From: an uncultured Acetobacter sp.
GTDB taxonomy: Bacteria; Pseudomonadota; Alphaproteobacteria; Acetobacterales; Acetobacteraceae
Length of the DNA: 13,306 nucleotides
NCBI GenBank assembly: GCA_937900755.1
Contig: CALCDN010000096.1
Span: 1-13,306, forward strand
Reading direction: 5' to 3'
Shown here: positions 1 through 6,433 of the stretch, piece after piece
Numbering within the stretch: the stretch's first letter is position 1
Layout: each line of letters starts with the position of its first letter
Made by a program: the position numbers and the translations under genes
The notes under the pieces: generated by a model
What the model was told of the DNA's origin: nothing
Database searches by the model: none
The model's input: the letters and a program-made list of their open reading frames with translations, nothing else

Positions 1-54
1 CCTCCGGCCCCTGCGTCCCGAACACAGTGCTCTACCAGGCTGAGCTACACTCCG
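1..54 (-). tRNA. tRNA-Pro (anticodon CGG), 3' part cut off by the window edge
   Basis: Read on the minus strand from position 54, the sequence gives a tRNA 5' half: acceptor strand CGGAGTG, TA, a D-arm with stem GCTC/GAGC around AGCCTGGTA, then the anticodon stem CTGTG/CGCAG closing the loop TTCGGGA. The anticodon CGG (plus-strand positions 18-20) reads the proline codon CCG. Starting with CGG is typical of tRNA-Pro. The variable loop and the start of the T-arm are visible; the rest of the T-arm and the acceptor 3' strand lie beyond position 1. It is oriented like the LOG gene upstream of it. Confidence 0.93.
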
Positions 55-77
55 TAATGGCTGAAAGCGCTATACAT

Positions 78-102
78 CTCTCCTGCTTTATAAGCAAGAG
101 AG
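78..102. repeat. Imperfect hairpin between the LOG gene and tRNA-Pro
   Basis: CTCTC-C-TGCTT (78-88), a 3-nt loop and AAGCA-A-GAGAG (92-102) form an inverted repeat of 10 paired bases with one mismatch. No T-run follows it on either strand, so it is not a good terminator by itself. It may be a processing or pause hairpin in the leader of the tRNA-Pro transcript, or have no function. Confidence 0.3.
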
Positions 103-114
103 GAAATGCATAAA

Positions 115-132
115 GCCCTTTGCCTAAAGGGC
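115..132 (-). terminator. Possible weak terminator overlapping the LOG stop codon
   Basis: A perfect 7-bp inverted repeat, GCCCTTT (115-121) and AAAGGGC (126-132), has a 4-base loop. On the minus strand it is followed by TTTAT, a short U-rich tail. The hairpin contains the stop codon of the LOG gene (124-126), so a terminating stem would fold over the last codons. The short U-tract makes it weak, and some transcription may continue into tRNA-Pro. Confidence 0.4.
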
Positions 133-708
133 GGACATGGGCAGATCATCCACCTGGTCGGACAGGGTGGAACAGGCCAGGGCCGCCGACACATCAGGGA
201 CAACCTGGATCAAGGCCCGCGCCTCGGCCGAGGCAAAACCCTGACTGACAGCCATATCCAGCATGGCCATCATGGCATCCGCCCAACCCTCCACATTAAT
301 GACCAGTATAGGCTTTTTATGCTGGCCCAGCTGCTTCCATGTCAGGATTTCCATTGTTTCATCAAAAGTGCCAAACCCACCGGGAAGAATCCAGAATGTG
401 TCGGCCTGCGCAAACATGATCTGTTTGCGTGCATGCATGGAATCCGTAACAATCAGTTCGGAAACCTGATCGTGCATCCGTTCTCGGGTTTTTAAAAACT
501 CGGGAATAACGCCAGTAACCGCCCCACCGGATTTAATGACGGCATCAGCGACCACACCCATCAATCCATTGGCGCCACCGCCGTAAATCAGCCGGATGTT
601 TTTTTCGGCCAATGTTGTACCAACCAATTCGGCAACCTGACGATAAACCGGTTTCCCTCCCATGCGGGAGCCACAAAACACGGCAACGGAACGCGCAGTT
701 AAGGACAT
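124..708 (-). CDS. LOG-family protein (TIGR00730), probable cytokinin-riboside-5'-monophosphate phosphoribohydrolase
   Basis: The 194-residue product has the Rossmann-like LOG/lysine-decarboxylase-like fold signatures. These are an N-terminal strand ending in VFCGSR (about 10-15), the nucleotide-binding GGGANGLMG (43-51), MHARK (91-95), and the diagnostic PGGFGTFDE (109-117), which supplies the catalytic Arg/Glu environment of the family. Characterised LOG enzymes cleave ribose-5-phosphate from N6-modified AMP (cytokinin nucleotides) and some act on AMP. The real bacterial substrate is often unknown and old 'lysine decarboxylase' labels are wrong. I chose the ATG at 708 because it precedes the family-typical MSLTARSVAVFCGS and has a purine-rich GGGAGAA about 8 bases upstream. 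An in-frame ATG at 792 would add 28 residues unlike the family. The gene stands alone, 245 bp beyond hemJ. Confidence 0.88.
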   Translation of the reverse strand: MSLTARSVAVFCGSRMGGKPVYRQVAELVGTTLAEKNIRLIYGGGANGLMGVVADAVIKSGGAVTGVIPEFLKTRERMHDQVSELIVTDSMHARKQIMFAQADTFWILPGGFGTFDETMEILTWKQLGQHKKPILVINVEGWADAMMAMLDMAVSQGFASAEARALIQVVPDVSAALACSTLSDQVDDLPMSAL

Positions 709-870
709 ATAACGTCTTCTCCCTGATATTCTGATTTTTATGAATTTGGACAATTCAAACATATGGGCAAAAAATAATCCATATTTTGCCATGCATTTTT
801 TATGAGCTGCATAAGAGATTACAAGGGTTTACATAAAACGCAACTCCATGCCTTTTCATATAAAACCATG

Positions 871-898
871 CTCCCTGGCCATATGCTGGCCAGTGGAG
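871..898 (-). terminator. Candidate terminator of the hemE-HAD-hemJ operon
   Basis: CTGGCCA (875-881) and TGGCCAG (887-893) form a perfect 7-bp stem with a 5-base loop. CTCC (871-874) and GGAG (895-898) extend it past a single bulged base. Read leftward from hemJ, the stem is followed after a few bases by TTTTATAT. The stem is good, but the U-run starts 4-5 bases late. The 709-953 gap is otherwise AT-rich, and I see no credible gene in it. Confidence 0.42.
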
Positions 899-953
899 AA
901 AAATATATAATAAACCCAATAATATATTAAAATTGCCTGTTGGTAGCCATTTT

Positions 954-1406
954 TCAAAATGGCCGGACAACAACCATAATAACAATCACCATCATAAGAA
1001 CAGTTGGGATTTCATTCGCTATTCTATAAAATTTTTCGGAATGTTGATTATTGTCCTGCACAAAACCCCTGTGCCACCGACCACAAAACCCCTGGAAAGC
1101 AAACATCAGCAAAACCGACAGCATTTTCAAGTGCCACCAGCCCCCGCTCCAGTCGACTGACCCTGGCGTTAAAACCAGCAGAACACCAAACAGAAGACTG
1201 GAACACATGGCAGGCACCATAATGGCCTTGATAAGCCTACGTTCCATGACATTGAATCGCGCATACTCCGCCGTACCAATTTTGACCTGACAATGGTAGA
1301 CAAACAGTCGGGGCAAATAAAACAGTCCAGCCATCCATGCCATGACTGACATGATATGAAAGGCGACAAACCACCTGACCCACGGAAGCAACACGTCAAA
1401 AACCAT
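954..1406 (-). CDS. hemJ: Protoporphyrinogen IX oxidase, HemJ type (membrane protein)
   Basis: This 150-residue membrane protein catalyses the six-electron oxidation of protoporphyrinogen IX to protoporphyrin IX, the penultimate heme step, in bacteria lacking HemG/HemY. Four hydrophobic segments are visible (about 9-34, 60-80, 90-107, 132-148). Family marks are the conserved histidine H17 in the first helix, followed by AWMAGLFYLPRLFVYH ending at H38; the WHLK segment with K94 in the third; and YRIANEIPT (127-135) before the last. The length is normal for the HemJ/UPF0093 family. Its ATG shares one base with the HAD stop codon (TAATG at 1404-1408), implying translational coupling. It is last in the hemE-HAD-hemJ operon, so two heme enzymes are co-expressed. 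I see no damage. Confidence 0.92.
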   Translation of the reverse strand: MVFDVLLPWVRWFVAFHIMSVMAWMAGLFYLPRLFVYHCQVKIGTAEYARFNVMERRLIKAIMVPAMCSSLLFGVLLVLTPGSVDWSGGWWHLKMLSVLLMFAFQGFCGRWHRGFVQDNNQHSEKFYRIANEIPTVLMMVIVIMVVVRPF

Positions 1407-2098
1407 TATGATGTGACCTTGACCAGGTTGGAAAGAATATTTGGAAAATCCGATAAACTGCTTATTCTTTCAACACCTTTCCAATCCGGTATGCTTTTTT
1501 CCGATGCACGGAGCATAACGCAGGCCATCCCTGCATCAACGGCTGCCTTCGCACCGGGGTCACTGTCTTCGAGCACCACACATTCGCACGGCAGAACGCC
1601 CTCGGCCTCTGCCGCCTTGAGGTACACATCCGGCCGTGGTTTGGGCACCCCCATGTCCCGCGCGGAATGGATACGACCAGTAAAGTAGGAAGAAAGATCG
1701 GTGTTTTCAAACTTTACATCCATTTCCTCGCGGGAGGAATTGGAGGCAACCCGCACGGGAATACCCAACTTCTGCACCGCATCCAGCATGGCATGCACAC
1801 CGGCAATGGGCTCAACCCCCTCTTTCATGGCGGCCACAAAGCGCTGCTGCATGGCTGGCTCCCATTGGGAACCAAGCTTTTTGCCAGCGTTGCGTTCGAT
1901 CATGGGCTGGATCGTGGCCAGGGACATGCCAGAAAAAGTCTGGACGGCCAGATGGTCCGGCACATCCCACCCTGCCTCCCGTGCAGCTTGCGCGCACAGG
2001 CGGCAACAGGTTTCCTCGCTATCAACCAGCACGCCGTCACAATCAAAAATGACCAGTTTGAGCGGACCGCGAAAAACCTGTGAGAGTGCCAGGGTCAT
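1406..2098 (-). CDS. HAD-superfamily (subfamily IA) phosphatase, substrate unknown
   Basis: The 230-residue product has all four HAD motifs. Motif I is DCDGVLVDSE, with nucleophile D19 and general acid D21. Motif II is the serine of ASNSS (S119). Motif III is K153 in PKPRPDVY. Motif IV is EDSDPG, with D178 and D180. The helical cap between motifs I and II is of the beta-phosphoglucomutase/phosphatase class (family IA). VDSEE plus the C1 cap resembles E. coli YieH-like sugar-phosphate phosphatases, but the substrate cannot be read from sequence. Its ATG overlaps the hemE stop (TGATG at 2096-2100) and its stop overlaps the hemJ start. It is therefore embedded in a heme operon, which suggests a housekeeping or repair phosphatase role. 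No direct role in tetrapyrrole synthesis is established. Confidence 0.87.
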   Translation of the reverse strand: MTLALSQVFRGPLKLVIFDCDGVLVDSEETCCRLCAQAAREAGWDVPDHLAVQTFSGMSLATIQPMIERNAGKKLGSQWEPAMQQRFVAAMKEGVEPIAGVHAMLDAVQKLGIPVRVASNSSREEMDVKFENTDLSSYFTGRIHSARDMGVPKPRPDVYLKAAEAEGVLPCECVVLEDSDPGAKAAVDAGMACVMLRASEKSIPDWKGVERISSLSDFPNILSNLVKVTS

Positions 2099-3177
2099 CA
2101 GGCTGTTTCCCGCACTGTCCGAACAAGGTCGGCCACATGTTCAACTGGTGTTTGTGGCAGAACGCCATGGCCCAGGTTAAACACATGTGCACGGCCCCGA
2201 CCGGCTTCACGCACATGCAGGGCTTCGCGCCGCATGGCCTCACCCCCGGCAAGAACCGCCACCGGGTCCAGGTTCCCTTGCAGGCCCAGGGACTGGGGCA
2301 CCATTGTGCGTATGGTGGCCATGTCCGCCCCGGTGTCCAGTGCCAGAACATCCACACCCGTTTCACGCGCATATTCCGCAGCCATAACCCCGGCCAGGCG
2401 GGGGAAACCAACAACACGCACATGCGGGTAACGGGCCTTGATGGCCTGTACAATCTGCCTGCTTGGCTGAATGACATGACGGCGGAATTCAGAAGGTGGC
2501 AGCAGGCCAGCCCATGAATCAAACAGCATGACCGCTTCCGCCCCGGCTTCAATCTGGGCGCACAGATAGGTGGTGGTTGTCTCGGTCAACAGGGCCATAA
2601 GCCTGTCAAACAGGGCTGGTTCGGAAAAAGCCATGTTCCGCGTTACAGAAAACTCACGCGAGCCACGCCCTTCCACCATATAGCAGGCCACCGTAAAGGG
2701 TGCTCCGGTAAAACCGAGCAATGTTGTGGCGCCGGGTTTGGCAACACCAATGCTGTCTGGACCATCCACCGCCTTGCGCAGGCGGGCAAGGGTTTCAAGC
2801 ACTGGCGCGGTTGCTTCGGCAATACGGGCAGGATCAAGCGCTTTCAAATCCTGTTCGGAGCGGATGGCGCCCAGCACCGGGCCTGTGCCTTCCACAAATT
2901 CCAAGGACTGCCCCATTGCCCAGGGGAGGATCAGAATATCGGAGAACAGGATCGCACCGTCCATGCCAAAGCGGCGGATGGGCTGCAAGGTCAGTTCTGT
3001 TGCAATATCGGGGGTCATGCAACGGGTCAGAAAATCCGCCTGAGCCCGCATGGCGCGGAATTCGGGCAAAAACCGGCCGGCCTGGCGCATCAACCACATC
3101 GGAGGAGGCCATAGAGCCTCCCCGTTAAGAGTTCTTAGCAGGCGCTTGGCGGGAGGAATATGTGTTTGCGTTGTCAT
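2098..3177 (-). CDS. hemE: Uroporphyrinogen decarboxylase
   Basis: HemE removes the four acetate carboxyls of uroporphyrinogen III to give coproporphyrinogen III in the cytosol. The 359-residue product matches the usual length of about 350. Both family signatures are present: PPMWLMRQAGR (25-35), with the substrate-binding arginines R31 and R35, and GFTGAPFTVACYMVEGRGS (155-173). The catalytic aspartate is D80 in LFSDIL, and the C-terminal FNLGHGVLPQTP carries the conserved histidine. I chose the ATG at 3177 (MTTQTHIPPAKRLL). The reading frame extends 15 codons further upstream (to 3222) without resembling the family, and an AGGA lies 9 bases before the chosen ATG. It is first in the leftward heme operon. 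Its promoter must lie inside the hemE-maf gap, so heme transcription and the candidate origin are physically linked. Confidence 0.95.
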   Translation of the reverse strand: MTTQTHIPPAKRLLRTLNGEALWPPPMWLMRQAGRFLPEFRAMRAQADFLTRCMTPDIATELTLQPIRRFGMDGAILFSDILILPWAMGQSLEFVEGTGPVLGAIRSEQDLKALDPARIAEATAPVLETLARLRKAVDGPDSIGVAKPGATTLLGFTGAPFTVACYMVEGRGSREFSVTRNMAFSEPALFDRLMALLTETTTTYLCAQIEAGAEAVMLFDSWAGLLPPSEFRRHVIQPSRQIVQAIKARYPHVRVVGFPRLAGVMAAEYARETGVDVLALDTGADMATIRTMVPQSLGLQGNLDPVAVLAGGEAMRREALHVREAGRGRAHVFNLGHGVLPQTPVEHVADLVRTVRETA

Positions 3178-3545
3178 GAGCAGAAGTCCTGCACGTCTTT
3201 GTCCACGGTGTCCACGCCCCACTTCCTATAAAAAAAGAAAGAAAAAGGTTTGATGAAGTATGAGGGTACTGTTGATAACGGGGTACCCGGTATTCCAAAA
3301 ATGTACCCCATCTTTCCCACAGTGTGTACAGTTTCAAGACCCTTGCAAAATAAAGGGTTTTTGAGGTTATCCAGAAAACACTCAACCACCCCTGTGTACA
3401 ACTCACCGGTTCATGAGAGTTGCAGGTTGTGCCCGGTACTCGGTACGGCCATGTTCCGAACTCCGTACAATCCACATGTACCCCGGTACTAAGGATAGTA
3501 CTCACAGCCCGATTTTTGACCAGTACCTGAAAGAGACTCGCTCCC
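3178..3545. other. Candidate chromosomal replication origin (oriC) between hemE and maf
   Basis: This 368-bp gene-free gap separates divergent hemE and maf. The origin adjoins hemE in Caulobacter crescentus and several other alphaproteobacteria. DnaA-box-like 9-mers, compared with TTATNCACA, are: TTGTCCACG 3199-3207 (+), TTATCAACA 3270-3278 (-), CTGTACACA 3323-3331 (-), TTATCCAGA 3367-3375 (+), TTGTACACA 3393-3401 (-) and CAATCCACA 3468-3476 (+). None is a perfect E. coli box. Positions 3221-3260 are A-rich and 30/40 AT; 3341-3380 are 26/40 AT. Either could be the unwinding element. One GACTC (GANTC, the CcrM site) lies at 3535-3539 and another at 3569-3573 in maf. Flanking genes point away on both sides for several kb. 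The main alternative is a plain divergent promoter region. The conserved neighbourhood, boxes and strand bias make an origin the better explanation, but dnaA-box quality is mediocre. Confidence 0.55.
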
Positions 3546-3561
3546 GTGACCGATTTAGTAC
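3266..3561. repeat. Cluster of 13 GTAC motifs in the hemE-maf gap
   Basis: GTAC starts at 3266, 3283, 3303, 3326, 3396, 3436, 3443, 3465, 3478, 3486, 3498, 3523 and 3558, which is 13 in 296 bp where about 1.2 would be expected by chance. By eye the rest of the window has only about two dozen. Flanks recur. CCCGGTACT occurs at 3432-3440 and 3482-3490, exactly 50 bp apart. ATGTACCCC occurs at 3301-3309 and 3476-3484. TGTGTACA occurs at 3323-3330 and 3393-3400, exactly 70 bp apart. GGGGTAC (3280-3286) and GTACCCC (3303-3309) are an inverted pair. The last copy is inside maf codons. This looks like an array of binding sites; the binding protein is unknown to me. Confidence 0.7.
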
Positions 3562-4178
3562 TAACGCCGACTCTAATACAGAACAGAGCGCAAAAACTGC
3601 TTTTGGCCAGTGGTTCAAAAGCCAGACGGCGTATTCTGGAAAATGCCGGACTGGTCTTTGAGGTTGAAGCCACATTGGTGGATGAAGCGCGCCTTAAACA
3701 GGCAGGTCGGCAACAGAACTGGTCAGCCGATGCCGTGGCCCTTGCCCTTGCCGAAGCAAAGGCCCTGTCTGTTTGCAAGCCCGACACAATTGTGATCGGG
3801 GCGGACCAGATGCTCAGTTGCGAAGGGGAATGGTATGACAAGCCCGAGGGGCTGGACGGTGCACGCCAGCAACTGCTCCAGCTCAGGGGCAAGACACATG
3901 TTCTGCACACCGCTGTGGTCCTGTGCCGGAACGGACAGGTTATCTGGCGCCATGTTGCCCAGCCACGGCTGAGCATGCGCATGTTTTCCCACACATTCAT
4001 TGCGCATTATCTGGCGGTGGAGGGTGCGGCCTGTCTTGGCTGTGTTGGGTCTTACCGGCTGGAAGGTCCAGGCATACAATTGTTTGCCAGCATGGAAGGT
4101 GATGCGTTTGCCATTCAGGGTTTACCGCTCCTGCCCCTTATTGCCGCGTTACGGGAGTTGAAAGTGCTGCAAGATTAA
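3546..4178 (+). CDS. maf: Maf-family nucleotide pyrophosphatase (YceF-like)
   Basis: The 210-residue product is a Maf/HAM1-superfamily house-cleaning enzyme that hydrolyses non-canonical or modified nucleoside triphosphates to the monophosphate plus PPi. Visible motifs are LLLASGSKARRRIL (about 18-31; the family SxSxRR phosphate-binding loop), GADQ with the catalytic-type D87, DKP (about 98-100), and GSYRLEGPGIQLF followed by GLPLLPLI near the end. GADQ plus the EGPGIQLF segment is closer to E. coli YceF (m7GTP-type) than to YhdE (dTTP/UTP-type), so I lean to the YceF class. The start is the GTG at 3546, with AAAGAGA about 9 bases upstream; no ATG fits the family N-terminus. It is divergent from hemE across the candidate origin. 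Its first codons carry the last GTAC motif. Confidence 0.9.
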   Translation: MTDLVLTPTLIQNRAQKLLLASGSKARRRILENAGLVFEVEATLVDEARLKQAGRQQNWSADAVALALAEAKALSVCKPDTIVIGADQMLSCEGEWYDKPEGLDGARQQLLQLRGKTHVLHTAVVLCRNGQVIWRHVAQPRLSMRMFSHTFIAHYLAVEGAACLGCVGSYRLEGPGIQLFASMEGDAFAIQGLPLLPLIAALRELKVLQD

Positions 4179-4193
4179 AAATAGGGGTTGTCA

Positions 4194-4227
4194 GCGTTTT
4201 GAGTAGGTTGTAAGAGGCTCAACACGC
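4194..4227. repeat. Imperfect hairpin between maf and tRNA-Ala
   Basis: GCGTTTTGAG (4194-4203) and CTCAACACGC (4218-4227) pair in 9 of 10 positions around a 14-base loop. No T-run follows, so it is at most a weak terminator for maf or a processing structure ahead of the tRNA. Confidence 0.25.
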
Positions 4228-4276
4228 ACACAGAAGCTGTTGCAAAACAGGGCTTGCGAGTGTGCGGCAGAACAGT

Positions 4277-4352
<76 letters not shown>

Positions 4353-4515
4353 GTTCTTTAAATCCTCAAAATTGAAAACAGACAAAAACAGCAGGCATCA
4401 GCGTGTGTGTTTTTGGAAGCATTGCCTTTTTTCAGACATATCGAAGTGCCACTGTTCCAGACAGGCAGAGCGCTTGTCGCTTTGCAGATGGTATTTATGA
4501 TGCGAAGGCTGAATG

Positions 4516-5049
4516 ATGAAAAGAGCATTGCTGGCGACAACACTGGTTATGGGCCTTGCCGCTTTTTCCGGGTCTGCCGCTCGGGCTGCTGAAGCTGCCT
4601 CCCCTACCGGTGCGCCTCCCCCTCCGCCACCCGAATGTGGTTACATGCACCACGGTCCTGGTGGGCATATTCTTAAACTGGACGGGATCAAGCTGACCGC
4701 CGATCAGAAAAAGAAGGTCAAGGCCGTGTTTGATGCAAACCGGCCTGAAGACCCCAAGGCTGGTATGGAGCAGATGCATGCCCTGGAAGAACAGATCCGC
4801 ACGGTCATGACAACGCCCGGGCCGGTTGACCAGACCAAGTTGCAGGCTCTGGAACAGCAGATTGGCACTTTGCATACACAGCATGCCCTGCACAGGTTGC
4901 AAGTTGATGCCCAGATTCATGATATTCTGACCCCCGCGCAGCTCAAGCAGATTGCAGAGCAGCCAGACCACCCACATGGCCCGCACCCTGCATGTGGCGG
5001 CAAAATGCCGCCACCGCCCGAAGCCGCGCCAAGTGGCAAGGAAGGGTAA
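4516..5049 (+). CDS. Exported Spy/CpxP-like LTxxQ protein with His/Pro/Cys-rich ends
   Basis: A Sec signal peptide (MKRALLATT, a hydrophobic core, then ARA-AEA near residue 25) sends this 177-residue protein to the periplasm. The mature core is amphipathic helix with two LTxxQ motifs, LTADQ (about 60-64) and LTPAQ (about 138-142). These define the Spy/CpxP/ZraP group of ATP-independent periplasmic chaperones and metal or envelope-stress proteins. Unusual are the flanks: a proline run followed by ECGYMHHGPGGH after the signal, and HPHGPHPACGG plus another proline run at the C-terminus. Two cysteines and about a dozen histidines could bind metal or form a disulfide. Two adjacent ATGs exist (4513, 4516). 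I chose 4516 because GAAGG at 4504-4508 is then 7 bases away. A strong terminator follows, so it is monocistronic. The family call is motif-based and the function is inferred. Confidence 0.78.
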   Translation: MKRALLATTLVMGLAAFSGSAARAAEAASPTGAPPPPPPECGYMHHGPGGHILKLDGIKLTADQKKKVKAVFDANRPEDPKAGMEQMHALEEQIRTVMTTPGPVDQTKLQALEQQIGTLHTQHALHRLQVDAQIHDILTPAQLKQIAEQPDHPHGPHPACGGKMPPPPEAAPSGKEG

Positions 5050-5056
5050 CGGATTT

Positions 5057-5089
5057 AAAAGGCTGCCGGTTATTCCGGCAGCCTTTTTT
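5057..5089 (+). terminator. Strong rho-independent terminator after the Spy-like gene
   Basis: GGCTGCCGG (5061-5069) and CCGGCAGCC (5075-5083) form a perfect 9-bp GC-rich stem with a TTATT loop. AAAA lies before it (5057-5060) and six T follow (5084-5089). The A-run pairs with the T-run, so it may also work weakly on the other strand. It separates the Spy-like gene from the MFS gene. Confidence 0.95.
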
Positions 5090-5191
5090 GATACAAGACA
5101 TTGAACGAACAGGAGATACCCGGTTTTTGGGAGTGGACAAAAGCCGGGGGTGGGAGAAAAGTAGCCGCTTCTTCCTCCGGTATTTCATGAG

Positions 5192-6424
5192 ATGACAGTC
5201 CCTTCCACCGCACAGGTATCCCCTTTTCCATTCCGGCTCATTTTTCTTCTGGGGTTGGTGACAGCCATAGGCCCGCTGGCGACAGATATGTATCTGCCAG
5301 CTTTTCCATCCGTCGAGTTGGACCTGGGGGGTGGGCCTGGGTCGGCCCAGTTTACACTGGGTGCGTGGTTTTTGGGTCTGGCCATTGGCCAGTTCTCGCA
5401 AGGCCCACTTTCGGATCGGTTCGGGCGGAAGGGGCCGCTGGTTGTGGGGCTTGGTGTATATGCCCTGGCTTCCGCCGGGTGCGCCCTTGCCAGCAATTAC
5501 CACCTGTTCTGCTTCTTCCGGTTTGTGGGCGCTTTTGGTGGATCCGCCAGCGCGGTTATTCCACGTGCGATTGTGCGGGATGTGGCAACAGGTAAAAGGG
5601 GTGGGCATATCATGGCGCAGCTGACACTGGTTTTTGGTGTCATGCCTGTCCTGGCTCCGGGGCTGGGGAGTCTTGTTTTAAAAATTGGCGACTGGCGCTG
5701 GATATTCTGGATTGGCATGCTGTATGCAGTGGCGGCCATTGTAGGTGTGCTGGTTATGCTGCCCGATACATTGGCGCCAGCAAGGCGTATTCGCTTCCGC
5801 CCGGTGGAAATTCTCTGGCGTTACCAGAGTATTTTGCGTGAGCCTGTTTTTTTCTCCAATGCGCTAATCACAACATTTTCCACATTTGTCATGTTCGCCT
5901 ATCTGGGCAGTGCGCCTGTTCTGTTTGAGCAGACACTCCATTTTTCGGCTGGGGCTTTTGGTCTTTTCTTTGGTGCCAATGCCGCGGCCTTTATTCTGGG
6001 CACCCAGGTTAACGGGCGGTTGATTCATCATGTATCCATGCCTGCCCTGCTTGAGGGGGCCATATTATGGGCCTTTGGTCTTGGGTGTGTTTTTGTGGCG
6101 CTGGCTCTGACTGGTGTGGTGGGGGTTGGCCATCCGTGGCTGACCTGCGCCTTTATTGTGGGTATGACCGGGGCTTTGGGGTTTATTGGCCCCAATGGCA
6201 CGGTCATGTCCTTTTCGCGGCATGGGCATCATGCGGGCAGTGCCTCTGCCTTGCTGGGTACCATGCAGTTCAGTTTTGGTTCGCTGAGCAGTGTGCTGGT
6301 GGGCCTGCTGCCCGGAGGGGGCGCCATTCCAACAGCCGTGGGGATGATGACCGGGGTGGTCGGCATGGCCATAGGCGATATTCTGCGCCGCAGAACGTCT
6401 GATCAGTATAAGGTGGAGGACTGA
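5192..6424 (+). CDS. MFS drug-resistance exporter, Bcr/CflA (DHA1) type
   Basis: This 410-residue inner-membrane transporter has about 12 hydrophobic segments. DHA1/Bcr-CflA marks are GPLATDMYLPAFP at the end of helix 1 (about 28-39), motif A GPLSDRFGRK between helices 2 and 3 (71-80), and RAIVRD after helix 4 (about 125-130). The C-terminal half contains a long glycine-rich helix pair around GPNGTVMSF. Family members are proton antiporters for chloramphenicol, bicyclomycin, sulfonamides or amino acids such as cysteine; the substrate cannot be read here. The ATG at 5192 is the only sensible start, since an in-frame stop lies at 5162-5164. It has no recognisable Shine-Dalgarno sequence, so expression may be low or use a leaderless transcript. 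It is convergent with the lipoprotein operon, with 9 bp between stop codons. Confidence 0.88.
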   Translation: MTVPSTAQVSPFPFRLIFLLGLVTAIGPLATDMYLPAFPSVELDLGGGPGSAQFTLGAWFLGLAIGQFSQGPLSDRFGRKGPLVVGLGVYALASAGCALASNYHLFCFFRFVGAFGGSASAVIPRAIVRDVATGKRGGHIMAQLTLVFGVMPVLAPGLGSLVLKIGDWRWIFWIGMLYAVAAIVGVLVMLPDTLAPARRIRFRPVEILWRYQSILREPVFFSNALITTFSTFVMFAYLGSAPVLFEQTLHFSAGAFGLFFGANAAAFILGTQVNGRLIHHVSMPALLEGAILWAFGLGCVFVALALTGVVGVGHPWLTCAFIVGMTGALGFIGPNGTVMSFSRHGHHAGSASALLGTMQFSFGSLSSVLVGLLPGGGAIPTAVGMMTGVVGMAIGDILRRRTSDQYKVED

Positions 6425-6433
6425 AAACCCGCG

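Noticed and set aside
800..985. A small 61-codon minus-strand frame between hemJ and the LOG gene
   Set aside because: It overlaps the end of hemJ, contains the terminator-like hairpin, lacks a ribosome-binding site and resembles nothing known.
3125..4000. A 291-codon minus-strand open frame across the candidate origin and maf
   Set aside because: It runs antisense through the well-supported maf and over the hemE start, has no family resemblance, and is rich in Ser/Arg/Cys as expected of a shadow frame.
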